Origin: Maratus speciosus
Taxonomy: Eukaryota; Arthropoda; Arachnida; Araneae; Salticidae
Direction: 5' to 3'
Length of the DNA: 64,000 bases
Assembly: GCA_963932465.1 (NCBI GenBank)
Contig: OZ010792.1
Span: forward strand, 281,029,836-281,093,835
The stretch's first letter is position 1. Each line of letters begins with the position of its first letter. Positions 10,694-22,592 of the stretch are shown piece after piece. The position numbers and the translations under genes are program-made. A model generated the notes under the pieces. The model was not told the DNA's origin. It was given only the letters and a program-made list of their open reading frames with translations, and searched no databases.

Positions 10694-12158
10694 TAGTCCA
10701 GGCAATAGAGAACATATAGGGGCTCTACCTAGCAAAATTCATGGTAGTTCTGGAAAAAGGCTTACTATATGTTTTTTGGGTCGCTGAATCCGAATTTTTA
10801 ACTTCCCACCAAAATTTCCCCCGACAACCCCCCATCCCCAAATTTTGGTAGAATTCCCCCCAAAAAAGGTTTCTATTAAAAAAATCAATTTTTTTATTGT
10901 TTTAGGGAAAAAGTATCTAGAAATTCAGAAAGTAGACGAAATTTGCAACAAATTAGATACATGACATTATGACTTAGGATGAAGGGGTAGGGGGGGATCT
11001 GCCTCGGAACATGCGCGCGGTGCTGCGTGAACTAAGTTGCGCAATTCCGCTTAACCACTCACACGTTTACATTCGCCCTTCCATCTCCCCTCCGAACTTT
11101 TTCTATAAGGTTTACTTTAAGTTTTCTGGGTCGCTGAATCCGAATTTTTAACTTCCCCCCAAAATTCCCCCTCCCCAATAGTTGTTTTTAACTTAAATTT
11201 CTTACTGTTTTAAGGAAAAAGCATTACGAAATTCAGAAACTAGACAAAATTTGAAACAAATAGGATGCATGACATTATGACGTAGGATGAACAGGGAGGG
11301 GGAGGACTGCCTCTGAACATGCATTGTGGCGCTACGTGCACTAAGTTATGAAGTACAGGCAATAAGGGATTCTACCTGGCAAAATTAATACTAGTTCTGG
11401 ATTTCGGCTCACTTTTTTGGGGGGGTCGCTGAATCCGAATTTGTAACTTCCTACCAGAGTTTCACCCGGCAACTGCCCAAAAAAATGATTTTTTGAAAAA
11501 ATTTGGTTTTTGAGAAAAGCGCGCGGGGAATGTTCCGAGGCAGCCCCCTCTCTCCCCGTTTATCCTACGTCATAATGTCATGTATCCTATTTGTTGCAAA
11601 TTTTGTCTAATCTCTGAATTTCGTAATGCTTTTCCCCTAAAACAATAAGAAATTTAAGTTATTAACAACTATTTTGGGGGGTTTGGGGGGGGGGGAATTT
11701 TGGGAATAAGTTAAAAATTCGGATTCAGCGACAAAAAAAACTTAAAGTAAACATTATAGAGAAAGTTCGGAGGGGAGATGGGAGGGCGAATGTAAACGTG
11801 TGAGTGGCTAAGTGGAATTACGCAACTTAGTCCACGCAGCACCGCGGCACATGTACCGAGGCAGATCCCCCCTTCCCCTTCATCCTAAGTCATAATGTCA
11901 TATATCTAATTTGTTGCAAATTTGGTCTACTTTCTGAATTTCTAGATACTTTTCCCCTAAAACAATAAAAAAATTGATTTTTTTGATAAAAGCCTTTTTT
12001 TGGGGGGGGGGTTACCAAAATTATGGGGGGGGGGTTGCCGGGGGAAATTTTGGTGGGTAGTTACAAATTCGGATTCAGTGACCGAAAAAACTTAAAGTAA
12101 GCCGATTTCCAGAACTACTATTAATTTTGCTAGGTAAAATTCCCTATTGCCTGGACTA
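10694..12158. mobile_element. Large palindromic (foldback) element
   Basis: Left arm begins TAGTCCAGGCAATAG, right arm ends CTATTGCCTGGACTA. The arms (about 10694-11330 and 11520-12158) mirror each other through shared blocks: GGTCGCTGAATCCGAATTT, GACATTATGACTTAGGATGA, GTAAACGTGTGAGTGG and CTAGAAATTCAGAAAGTAGA. Within each arm, blocks also recur: the GGTCGCTGAATCCGAATTT block occurs near 10779, 11125 and 11425 on the plus strand and near 11718 and 12068 inverted. The spacer holds a third, partial left-type unit (ACAGGCAATAAGGGATTCTA near 11354). No reading frame. Target duplication unclear. Confidence 0.75.
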
Positions 12159-12280
12159 TATCAACAAAAACAAGAATTGGTAATCCCAATGTGTGTAAGT
12201 GGAATAATAATTAAAACAGCACGCAAATTACAAAGATAATTAAAAATACGTTTGATTATTATCAAAACATAACTTTATAA

Positions 12281-12510
12281 TCAGTGAGATTTCTGATACT
12301 CGTGTTTACCAATGACGACATTTATATCAGGGTTAAAACTGGTTAATTTTAACTTTAAGTCACTTTCTACACGCAGTTTATTTGTGTACTTGTTTTTCAA
12401 AAACAGCAAGGTAGAAAAGGCATGTTCATACAAGCATGTTCAAAAGCATGTTCATATGTCGTGTTGAACTCCATCAAGGGCTTGAAAGCTGATTTAGATA
12501 TTTCTGGGTA
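12281..12510 (-). pseudogene. hAT transposase C-terminal dimerisation region, broken
   Basis: The minus strand reads YPEISKSAFKPLMEFNTTYE, then after a small GAACATGCTT duplication with a frame change EHAFSTLLFLKNKY, TNKLRVESDLKLKLTSFNPD and a terminal stop at 12281-12283. Ending in 'FSTLL.LKNKYRNRLNVE.DL.LKLT' is diagnostic of the hAT dimerisation domain of the ZBED/SCAND3-like group. Codons further upstream are scrambled. The RNase-H core was not found. It lies within, and in the expected context of, the hAT element bounded at 10523 and 14793. Confidence 0.75.
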
Positions 12511-12959
12511 TTTTGCTCATATATTCATCCAGAACGAAATTAAGGATTTTCCCTTGAAATATTATTTGCTATTGAAATTCATATATTTTTTAAACAGATG
12601 AATTAAAAGCTATATTTTTGTGACAAACCTCGATTGTAGGGTTGCCAGATTTATCTTAGCAAAAAACGGAAGATATTGATTGACTCTAAGCTAGCTTTGG
12701 TTTTATTGCGCTATCGTCCTTTTTTATACCATACTAAACTAGATTGAATGTACCAGTAATGTTTTCGGTAACGAATTTGTTTTAAAAGAGGTCATTAATT
12801 AATCGAGTTAATCATTATTTTACAACTGTAATTGTATTACATTATTCTATTAACATTCTTTAACTATTTTTGAAGTCATACACGCCATTATAAATGAAAA
12901 ATTAATTTAATTGTAAGAACAAAAATCAAAACATCCTACAATTCAAAGATGAAAATTTT

Positions 12960-12960
<1 letters not shown>

Positions 12961-12999
<39 letters not shown>
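12961..12999 (+). repeat. Poly-A run
   Basis: About 38 A residues, the longest homopolymer in the window's first third. Confidence 0.9.
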
Positions 13000-13001
<2 letters not shown>

Positions 13002-13096
13002 TTTGTATTTAAGCATAAAGCGAGATAATAAATCAAACAAAATATTAAAACTTAAGATACAGATATCCTAAATTAAAATTTTTATAATGTAGATAC

Positions 13097-14391
13097 TTAG
13101 GGTAAAGGATAGATGGCCATAGTTTTTAAAGATTGAAATAAAAATTCGCAGAATGCAAATACAAGAAATATTTATGCATATTTAAAATTTCTTTACATAT
13201 ACTCATCATATTTTGAGCAAAAAGTAATTAAATATTGAGAAACAAAAGTGGGAAACAAAATTGAAATTTTAATGGCAGGTGGCCATTTCTCCTTAAAGCT
13301 GAGGAGAGATGGCCATCCAATACGAGAAAGAAAAAGTGAAGTTAAATAGCAAAAAAATAACACATTTCATATAGTTAATCATGAAAAACCTATAGCAATT
13401 CATAAATAGCAGTTATATGATGGAAAATGAGTGAGTAAAAATCGATTAAACAAAATTTGAAGTATAATTTCAATACTTCAGTTTTCATAAAATCTTACCG
13501 CATAAAAATTTGGTAAGATCTTGATAATTTGTACACGTCTCATGGAACCGCTTCAGGTACCTAATGCATTGTATCTAGACATCCTTTTTGGTTGTGATAT
13601 TATCCTGTTCTACACAACCAACACAGTGATCCTAATTCAATTCTATTCACTTGGAATCTGTAGAATTTGATAATTTTAAATGTATTTCATTTTCTTCGCT
13701 GCTGGAAGTGTCGTGTTTTTTTTCTCGCGTTAATTTGAGGTTTATTGCGTTAATTTAGTTTATTTATCAACTTTATCAGTTTCTGGGATGAAAGTTTCCA
13801 ACGTTTTTTAGTATTTTCTGAAACACATACATCGTTAGGTCTTATTATATTATTATTGAAATATTTATATAAGTTAAAATTTAAACAATTATATCAGTTA
13901 ATATGATTAAAACATAAACTTTATATATTTATTTTAAATTTAATTATATTTAGTTAAAATCCTCATTCCATATAATTTTGAAATATTGATTAAAGGTGGC
14001 CATCTCTCATGAAATTGAAGGACCGATGGTCGCCCAATTTAAAGCAGCAATAGCCATTGTACGTCTTTGTTCTTAATCTCAGAAGTAAAGATTAGATTAT
14101 ATACGTGTCTTAAAAGCCCATACAGTAAAAAGTATATGTAACGAACGTACTACGAAGCTTTCAGATACCTAAGTCAAAAAAAAAAAAAAAAAAAAAATAT
14201 TCAACCACTAAATTAAATAAACATTAAAATTACACTTATTTTTTATAATCGAAAAACACAACTGCACGTCGCAATGAATAAACTCGAACTATTTCCTACG
14301 AAAAGGTTTATGTTGCAATCTATGATCAAGTTTTGGAAATATTTGGACTGACCATATCTCCTCTAGGGCCATCTATCCTAGATTTACCCTA
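13097..14391. mobile_element. TIR element with repeated GATGGCCAT-type motif
   Basis: Ends: TTAGGGTAAAGGATAGATGG at the left; at the right, the inverse of TAGGGTAAATCTAGGATAGA followed by TGGCC. The interior repeats a short motif on both strands: AGATGGCCAT (13110), GGTGGCCATTTCTCC (13279), AGATGGCCAT (13307), GGTGGCCATCTCTC (13996), GATGGTCGCC (14026), ACCATATCTCCTC (14350), GGCCATCTA (14367). No transposase recognised. The repeated termini recall the layout of the pogo-like end at 711-744. Confidence 0.6.
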
Positions 14392-14793
14392 TACTCTACA
14401 AGTTCAAATAATCTAACGCTACCCAAAGAGTTCACAGGAATGTGGAGTTAATATTATGCAACTCGCCCAATATTTTTGTCATTCTGATCGGAAACAAGTC
14501 GTTTTACATTTCATGCCCATGTTTATAACCCCCCCCCCTTTTTTTTTGTAAAGGATGAAATTTTGTATAGCAAACTGAAAAATAAAAAACTTTTTGAAGC
14601 TATCAAATGTGAGATGTGGTAGAATAACGGAAGAAATCGTAGTACGGGACAAATTTAAACGTACACCATACTGTAGGCCTAAAAAACGCTAAAAAACGTA
14701 CAACTTACGGAAAAAAACGTACAAACTGGCGACCCACCAAAAAACCCGCTGCGACCCACCAGTGGATCGCGACCCATAGGTTGGGAACCGCTG

Positions 14794-15460
14794 ATTTAAA
14801 GATTAACTTTTAGTGATATTCAAATGATTTTAGCGGTATAATTAATATTTTCCATATGCAACAAATATAAAAGAAAAATGACAATAGTAGTGGAACATTC
14901 AGAAAATCTTGATATTTCAACTCTAAACTCGGTGCAAAAATTGATTATGAATGCACATTTTATGAAATCGGATATGCTATTTGCTTATCCTATTACACCG
15001 CAGATTTAGATCTTTGAACATTTCCGACATCACACACAAATTTTAATCATAATGTGATTGAATTAACTCATATGACTACGTACACAGAGGAATATTTAAT
15101 AAATTACTATGTTTCTCTTCTAATCGTATATTGCAACGATTAATTACTATTGCATATTTCAGAAAGTCCGATGTGCTTGCTCTTCTGAAAAGGAAATATT
15201 TTTGACAATTTACTATATCATATAGATTATTTCAATAAACTTTCCGACATCGTTGACTCTGCAGACTTAACGTACAGACGCAGAAGGGTTTTTAGTAAAT
15301 CGGTGTTTTAACTTTAGGTTTGATTAAAAAAATTATTATAAATATACTAACAAAACCCGTGCCTTTTCACGCGTAGATGTTGAAATATGCCACCTGGTGT
15401 TTGTGTGCTTTTGATAAGGATGTGGAATTAATTAATAAATATTACGTAAAATTACATAGA
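14794..15460. other. AT-rich spacer, nothing recognised
   Basis: No open frame above background and no terminal repeats seen. Confidence 0.5.
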
Positions 15461-15660
15461 AACCGTAATTTAGAACGTTTTTAAGAACTTTTTATGCTCA
15501 TTTCCCTTTTTAAAATTTAGAATTTTTTTTAGAAATCATTCTTAGCGGGCAGTTGTATCTTAAAAGTAACCGCCATGCAAATTTCCAAGTTTCTAGTCCC
15601 TACAGTATCAGGAAAATTACAAGATTAGAACTTTCTTTTCTCCTGCACCCTTTTGCATTT

Positions 15661-15705
<45 letters not shown>

Positions 15706-15925
15706 GAAAAAAAAAGAAATCTGTTCTGTGCGTGCATTTGAGTCTTAAAAATATCAGTCATGACAAATTTCAATGTTTTTATACCTAAAACTTCCATAGC
15801 AATTATAATTTAGAACGTTTTTAGAAAGGTTTTTGCTCATTTCCCCTTTTTACATTTAAAATTTTCCAGAAGCCGTTCTTTTAAGTAATTACAATGCCAA
15901 ATTTCAAGTTTGTAACCCCGTCTCA
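15461..15925 (+). repeat. Two-unit direct repeat around an (AAT)n tract
   Basis: Units near 15461-15611 and 15801-15925 share TAATTTAGAACGTTTTTA, TGCTCATTTCCCTTTTT, TTAAAAGTAA/TTTAAGTAAT and ATGC(A)AAATTTC(C)AAGTTT. Between them lies an (AAT)n microsatellite at 15661-15703. Open frames across the microsatellite on both strands give poly-Ile and are artefacts. Confidence 0.6.
15661..15703 (+). repeat. (AAT)n microsatellite
   Basis: About 14 AAT units. Confidence 0.95.
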
Positions 15926-15949
15926 ATTTTAAAACGTTTTTCGCTCCTG

Positions 15950-16125
15950 CACCCACTTAGTGGTAGCGGCACCAACATAAAATACAGCTAGCATTGGAGC
16001 AGAGACTAACACAATCAATTTGCCACCATTACTTTTGAAATCAGTTCGGTAGTTCCAGTGATTACACCTACAGAAAACACACACACACAAACAAACGCTA
16101 TTTCTTAAAAATATTAGTATAGATA
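15950..16125 (+). repeat. Arthropod-type repeat tail
   Basis: Contains TCAGTTCGGTAGTTCCAGTG, an ACACACACAAACAAAC run and ends TAAAAATATTAGTATAGAT. Endings of this type recur at 3' tails of non-LTR retroelements or Helitrons in arthropods; which of the two cannot be told from this fragment. Confidence 0.35.
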
Positions 16126-16720
16126 TATTCTACAAAGTCATATAAATTATTTTCTTATTCCCACGATTGCAAAAACTTGTATATTTGACATTTCAGTGCA
16201 CTAAATGCAATATTTCAATAAATTTAATCATCGCCTCACTGGTTCAACAGACATGAACTACGAATGCAAAATTATATTTTCATTAACCAATTTTCTATAT
16301 TAAATTTCTGAATTTTTTGCAATGATTAATTATGGATGAATATATTATGAAGTTCAATGAGATGTTTTTTGCTCCTGCTAGAGACTTATTTAATGATATC
16401 TGACACGATTGTTTTAATAAACTTTAAATACGATATGATAGGCTTTGCTGACACGATTACAGATGTAGAAGATTATTAAGAAAATATGTTTAGTTCTAAA
16501 TCTAGTATAAAAGGTCTATTATGGGACAAGCATTTTATGATATTGGATATAGCACTGTTTGATATACATAACAACAATTTCAATCTTTAAAGATTTTTCA
16601 TATTACTTATATTTCATTCAAAATTTTTCATTAACACTGGATTTATCGATATAACTTCAGAAATAGGCGAAAGTCATTGAATGATTGTGTAGCAATGTTT
16701 TTACAAAAAATAAGTAAATA

Positions 16721-16873
16721 AATAATAAACGTTTAATAAATAATTACAGATTTCATCGGTGATATTTAATGATTTATACACATAAGGACATGGGAAATTT
16801 TATATTTTAGTTTTATATATTTTTAGGTTTCATTTATTTTATTTGGCAAGATTAGATAAAACTTAAAACGATG
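16721..16873 (+). repeat. Direct repeat, copy 1 (partner 17702-17858)
   Basis: About 155 bp starting AATAATAAACGTTTAATAAA and ending TTAGATAAAACTTAAAACGA. The second copy lies 0.98 kb downstream with about one change every 8-10 bases. Confidence 0.75.
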
Positions 16874-17225
16874 AACTAAAAATGGTTATTGTCCTCTGTC
16901 AGGGTAGGAAATCAACAACATATCTGAAGCGTTTTATCGGTTGAATCCGCATTTTATTCGTTTTCTGATTAGTCTATACAGTAATCTGTATTTTCCCTTT
17001 ACCATCAACAGAGATGGATACTTCTGTTGCCACTATGACAAAAAAGTAATAAAAACTACAAAAAAAAAAAAATTAAGAAACAAATTGAGATACAGCGTTC
17101 AAACAAATTGAATTTAAAAGTACATTTTTTTTTCTCTATACGATGGTGTAAAAAGCAATATTTTGGGATGTTTAGAAGTTTAAGAATGAAATTTCATTTA
17201 AAATTGATCCAGGAATATTAATGGT

Positions 17226-17330
17226 TAATCCATGAGGTACGTAATGTATGACCAGCTCCGGAAAAGTTTTAAAATTTACAGTACCGAAAAATGTAATCCA
17301 TGGCGTACGTAATGTATGATCAACTTTGTG
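17226..17330 (+). repeat. Short tandem duplication of about 67 bp
   Basis: AATCCATGAGGTACGTAATG recurs as AATCCATGGCGTACGTAATG 67 bp downstream; both are followed by TATGA(C/T)CA. Confidence 0.7.
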
Positions 17331-17701
17331 CGGTTTTTTATGTCTGAAATTTTAGTCTTTGAAAAAATCATTTTCCAAATGGTCGTTGTTATTTGTTAAA
17401 TTGCATTTTTTATTTTATAATTATGTTGTTTTTTATGCATCATATACTCATTATGGCACAGCTAAAAAAAATAAATAAATAAGAATTATGTTTAGTGTTT
17501 TGGGGGAGATTTACATTTCTTAATCACCCCCCCCCCTTTCATCTTTGGTGCGCTAAAGTGAAATATCAGAAATTTTAGACTTTCTTTAAAGCCCTTTATT
17601 TTTTCTTTTACGTGGTGAAGATTTCACATTTCCCTCTTGTTTCATTGGTTTCCTGTGACCGACCAAAAGTGCAACATGACTTTGCGGACACACTGTAAAT
17701 A

Positions 17702-17858
17702 AAATAATAAACGTTTAGTAAATAATTATAAATATTATCGGCGATATTTAATGCTTTATATACGTATGAAGGGCATGGGAAATTTTATATTTTTATTTTA
17801 CACATTTTTAGGTGTTATTTATTTTATTTGGCGAGATTAGATAAAACTTAAAACGATT
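17702..17858 (+). repeat. Direct repeat, copy 2 (partner 16721-16873)
   Basis: Starts AATAATAAACGTTTAGTAAA and ends with ATAAAACTTAAAACGATTG. Same orientation as copy 1. Confidence 0.75.
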
Positions 17859-17859
17859 G

Positions 17860-18655
17860 TAATATGGCATGGGAGACAATTTTATCTAAAAAACAGAAAG
17901 AGATTAAAAAAAAAAAAAAGAGGACAAGAGATATAAATAAACTCTTTGAAATGAAGTGTCATTCTTTTTATTGTTCTTCTTATTTTGTTGTTGTTATTTT
18001 GATGTTGTTTTTTTTTTTGTGCTGTTTTTCTTTCTATGTTACACTCATTCAAGTAAAAAAAAAAAAAAGATTAAAAAGCGTTTTCCAACAATGTAGTAGA
18101 GTGTATTATTATTGGATCATAATAAAGCGATAACTTGCAATAATTCATTAAAATTGACTATTAAAGGTCTTCTTTATTGCCTTGGAACCTAAAATACGCA
18201 TAACGCTTAAATGTAGTAATTTCGCAAGATCAACAGAAGGTACTATACCATTGACCCAAGGCTGAACGTAAAAATGGCACAAAACAGATAATTCGCACTT
18301 GCTTTTGATAAAAAGTAAAAAACATTGCTCTGTGTATCTGTTTTTAACTTGGCATCTCTCTTCGACGCCACAACAAAGGCAAAGAAACAAAATCATGAAG
18401 GCTGAACGTGATAAAGTTTTTATATCATTTTCCAATGGGTTGAATATCACGTAAGATATGTATGTTATCACGATGACACTGATAAGTTCTGTTTTTCTAT
18501 GTGAATATTTAGCTACTTGGGTGGTATTTTATTATCAGATAATAATAATAATAATAATAATTAATACTGTGATTTTTTAAAAAATGCACTATAAAATAAT
18601 CAAATATTGGCACAATATGATAATTTAAAAAAAGAAAGAGAGAAATTTAATATTC
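17860..18655. other. AT-rich spacer with short (ATA)n
   Basis: Holds an (ATA)n tract near 18539-18560. A 107-codon minus-strand frame at 18148-18471 and an 89-codon plus frame at 17864-18133 have no recognisable motif and are not supported as genes. Confidence 0.4.
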
Positions 18656-18661
18656 ATTTAA

Positions 18662-19068
18662 GGGATTACTTCACTCACGCGAAAACACCCGCTCGCTAAT
18701 GTTAATCATGTGGAAAATAATTTTTAAAATATCTCGTTCAGCATTTCAGTATTTTTAAATGATTTTTTTTTATTCGATATCTAAGGCCAATCTCTACAAA
18801 GACCCTCTTTTATTTTTTCTTTTGTTTACATATATTATTTATTTATTTTATTTTTTAATTAGGATACTCTGACTTTCGGAACTGGTTCCTAGTAAAAAAA
18901 ATAACCTTTAAAAAAATCGAAAAGGCAAAAAAGGGTCTTTGAAGAGATCGACTTCAGCTATCCAATGCAAAGAAAAAAAATCATTTAAAAATATTGAAGT
19001 GAGAACGAAATATTTTTAAAAATTTATTCCATATGATTAACATTAGCGGGCGGGAGTGAAGTAGCCTC
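18662..19068. mobile_element. TTAA-flanked miniature element
   Basis: 407 bp, exactly flanked by TTAA (18658-18661, 19069-19072). Inverted ends: GGGATTACTTCACTCACGCG against inverse GAGGCTACTTCACTCCCGCC, then CGCTAATGTTAATCAT in both arms; further inward, TTTTTAAATGATTTTTTTT and AAAGACCCT also mirror. Long imperfect arms with no gene. Confidence 0.82.
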
Positions 19069-21124
19069 TTAACCGATTCCCTTATAGAAGATTTAATTTT
19101 AACATATTTGTTTAATCAATTACAACCAAAAGACCGTTATGTATCCAAAATGTTTCGCATGCCCGCTCAAACAAACGATACATGTTGCATAAAGTATTTT
19201 CCATATGGAACGTGTTTTGTGCACACCTCAATAATGTAAATAAATTTCATTAAGTTTGAAATAGTATAAAGTCATTACAATGTGCTTAAAAAACTTACCA
19301 CTTCTGGACCACAATGTATAAAAATTCTACGACCAAGAAATGCTGTAGGCACCATTTCCAATAAAGAACATAATATACTGAACCTCTATAACAACTAATG
19401 ATTACGTGCACGTCGAAATATATTTAAGAATGTACTTTATGTGAAAAATACTATGTATTTTAGTACTTGTACTAAAGCTCAGAAAAAGGTATTTTCAGTA
19501 AGAATATTTTCACATAGCGAAGTTTTATTGTTAATAATTGTTAGTGACTTTTTATTCCCATTATCTTTTTTATTTCTTAATTTTAAACACAGACATTTCG
19601 GTCAAAATAATTTTACAAGGATATTTGTTTTTCTCCAACTGCAAACACATTATTGAACAGTCTGAAAATCAGCAATAAAATAGTTATAGTACGGATATTT
19701 AGAATAAATTTAATCTATTATTACAAAAATCCAAAGTTAAATTATTTTTAATTGGATTACAAAGATGTTGAAATCCCAAATAGAAAAAAATTGGAAAAGC
19801 AATTTCACATAAAACGAGAACGAAACAGTTTTCATTTGAAAAACCTATGTAATTTGATGACCACTTAAAAAAAAGAAAAAAAGACAATCCTAATAAATAT
19901 AATAATTATAATAATATGATTAGAGGTAAAAATAAAATACGATACGGTCTGGGCAATAAAAAATAAATAAAATTTCTTTAAAATAAAGATTCAAAATTTT
20001 CAAAATAAAGACTTAGAAATATCCAGATAATTGAAAAACTGAGTAATGTTTTACTATCAGACAGTAATGGGAGGATTTTGTTTTTAATATTGTTCAATTT
20101 ATAAAATAATAATTCTCCAACTGAAGTTTATTAAATTAGTTTATTTATGTTTTAATATGAAAGAAAAGGTATGTTTAAGAATGAAACAATTTACAGAAAT
20201 TTTACAGAATATTACATTTCTTTATTTTTAACGTTACTTGTGATCTGTAATATACACAGTTTCTCAAACAATTTCTATTTAATAATTTCTTTTTGCTAGA
20301 AATTATTTTTACGCAAGAGAAAAAAAGCCATAATTACACTCACCCGAATATTTGTGTGCGCTTATTTATATAGGACGCAAGTAACAAGGTAGCTGGCAAA
20401 CCTTATTTTCAAGTACCATATTTCCGAGTGGTAAGTAATCTTTGTTTTAGTTAACGGAAAATTTCTGCAATTAAATAGAGCTAATTTTTCTATTTCGAAA
20501 TTGTGATATTTAACAACTTGACGTTTTGACAACTATTCAAAATATACAAAATGTAAAAGCATTTGAAACTTCTTAAAAGTATTCTCGTGCAGTAAAACAG
20601 ATGAAAAAATCCCCGCCGGTTCGGCCTACAGGCGCGGCTAGATTTCGAAGTTAATTACAAATTTCACCAATAAAAACTAAAAAGTGAAATCAAAAGTTAA
20701 ATGCAGCCCTATACATAGCATCTCTGAGGGTTGTCAAAAACTTTCATCACGCCAATTATACTTTTCATCGTCTTATTGCGGATTAACGTAGATATGATTT
20801 TTTTCTTCTTCTACAACCCTCCCCCCCCCACTCCCTTTTTTTGTTCTTATTTTATTTTATTTTTTATTTATTTATTTTGCTGCAAGAGTTATTCCTATCT
20901 AAAACTTGTCCGTATAAAAGTTGTAGATGATATTAAGAAGATTTATAATAAATTTAAGTGGCTCTGATCTCTTGTGAATTAAAGAAGTTATGATTAAAAC
21001 GCCATTTTTTTCGCCCCTTGGAGTCATTTTTAATTATATCAAAAATATGTCATACATAAATTTTAAGCCTTTTTGCTAGAAGTAATAATAACTGATTCGA
21101 TATGTATCATAATTAAAAAGTTTA
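19069..21124. other. AT-rich stretch, no gene recognised
   Basis: Two kilobases of AT-rich sequence with several frames under 80 codons, all hydrophobic Phe/Ile/Tyr-rich shadows. A short GC-richer patch near 20612-20645 (CCCCGCCGGTTCGGCC...GGCGCGGC) stands out but is not identified. Confidence 0.45.
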
Positions 21125-21126
21125 TA

Positions 21127-21814
21127 CAGTAGACTCCCTCAAATCAACACAGCTTGGGACCAGAGGTTGTGCGAATTTTAGAATTTTGCGGATTTCTGGT
21201 CAATGCTTTGTTTAAAATTTTTAAACAGTAATTTAAACGTAATAATGCAATCAAAATCATATTGAATGCTTGCAATATAGTAAAATATTAAAATAATTAA
21301 GTAAAGTAATAAACTAAAATGATGAAAAGTAAGATTATTTAAAAAATGATTAAATTATTAAAAGTAAAGGTCAAGTAAATAATTAATCATGCATAATTAA
21401 ATATGAAAAATAAAGATGAGATACATTTTCTTTGAATTATTCAATGAAAATTTCCTCATAAAGGTACCCTATTAATTTACATCAAAATCATAAAGTAAAG
21501 AAGTTTTATTTCAAGTTTTAGGCAGTCTTCATAACCAAAAAAGTTTGATTAATATAAAAATATATTTAGTAAAAAGATTGTGATTACCAAATATATCAGT
21601 ATATCTTAATTTTTTTCAGAAATAAATTTATACTTCTTTCATGAAAGACCATGACCTTAATTATATTATCGAGAATTACAAATTAAAATACATACAAAAT
21701 GATAAAAAACTAAAAAAATCTATAATTTTGCCCCTACATCTAGAATGAAAGTTTCATTGTTTACATCTGCGATGATGTGCGATTTTAGGATTGCAGATTT
21801 GAGGGAGTCTACTG
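21127..21814. mobile_element. Pogo/Tigger-like miniature element
   Basis: 688 bp flanked by TA (21125-21126, 21815-21816). Perfect terminal inverted repeats CAGTAGACTCCCTCAAATC. Next to the left repeat the sequence continues with GGACCAGAGGTTGTGCGAAT, next to the right with a gcgatgatgtgcgatttt segment, a Tigger-like arrangement. No reading frame. It is followed directly by a (TA)n tract (21815-21834). Confidence 0.85.
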
Positions 21815-21944
21815 TATATATATATATATATATAATTTAAAAAAATTTAATGTAACATTATATCTACCTTCTGTTTTCTCCAAACCCCTCCCCATTTCCC
21901 CATACATATCAATATTTAGCTTTAAAAAAAACAAAGTTACACTT

Positions 21945-22517
21945 TTCGGGTATTGGCAACCAGTAGGGTAATACGGAATAGGGTTATAAGAAATATTACA
22001 ATTGCAAGAAAAAACAGGATTTAAAAGAATAAACAAAATTATTTAATGAATATACCTTAGTACATCATCTATAGATCATCAGATTCTTTGAAAAATTGTT
22101 TTCATTTTTAGATTCGTTTTGAAACAGCTGTCTAGCTGATATTCTATATTACCCGAAACACACCATCTTGAAAAACATAATCTATTCCCTCTCAAGAAGT
22201 TAACATAGAGGAAAACTAACTAATATGGGAATAAATATAACTGTTCAACTTTATACTGAACTTGGTTAACATCACTGACAATGAGATTTTATAATTAATA
22301 CGAATTTTATAAAATGTACCTGCAAAAATCTGCAAAAATTAAGAATAAAATTTTATTTCACCGCATCGCTCCAACAGCATATATACGAACAGAACTGAGC
22401 ACAGTCCCTCATGGGAGTACTAGGAATTCGCATGGCAGATTTACGCTTGGCCACAACACCATATGTGGCAGATATTGAAAGTATTCTGTATTGTCCGGTC
22501 ATTTTTTAATACCCGAA
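21945..22517. mobile_element. Possible TIR element with TTCGGGTATT ends
   Basis: Left TTCGGGTATTGGCAACCAGT then AATACGGAAT; right inverse TTCGGGTATTAAAAAATGAC then AATACAGAAT. The ends mirror over about 40 bp with gaps. No coding potential, superfamily unknown, flanking duplication not seen. Confidence 0.4.
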
Positions 22518-22592
22518 CTTCCTCTATACGTATTTTCGTACATGGTTATATTATATTCTCGTACATTAAGAAACGTGTGTCTTTTTTTAAAT

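Larger units (their letters stand above)
12638..14735. mobile_element. Possible further TIR element inside the hAT
   Basis: AGGGTTGCCAGATTTATCTT at 12638 is matched in inverse by GGGTCGCCAGTTTGTACGTT ending at 14735; both are followed by C/G-containing AAAAACG stretches. If real, it encloses the 13097-14391 element. No target duplication was found, and the match could also be subterminal structure of the hAT. Confidence 0.3.
10523..14793 (-). mobile_element. hAT transposon carrying nested insertions
   Basis: Terminal inverted repeats CAGCGGTTCCCAACCTTTAT and, inverse at the right, CAGCGGTTCCCAACCTATGG, followed on both sides by a 'gcgacc' segment. The flanking 8-mers TTTTAAAT (10515-10522) and ATTTAAAG (14794-14801) agree at 6 of 8 positions, consistent with an old hAT target duplication. 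The element encodes a transposase C-terminus on the minus strand (12281-12510). The 4.27 kb length includes a palindromic insertion at 10694-12158 and at least one further element at 13097-14391. Confidence 0.8.

Noticed and set aside
15553..15797. Open frames with poly-Ile on both strands
   Set aside because: Generated by the (AAT)n microsatellite.
18148..18471. 107-codon minus-strand frame
   Set aside because: No motif, no repeat partner, and length expected by chance in this much sequence; not enough to call a gene.
20612..20645. GC-rich patch in AT-rich DNA
   Set aside because: Too short and without a partner repeat or recognisable motif to assign.
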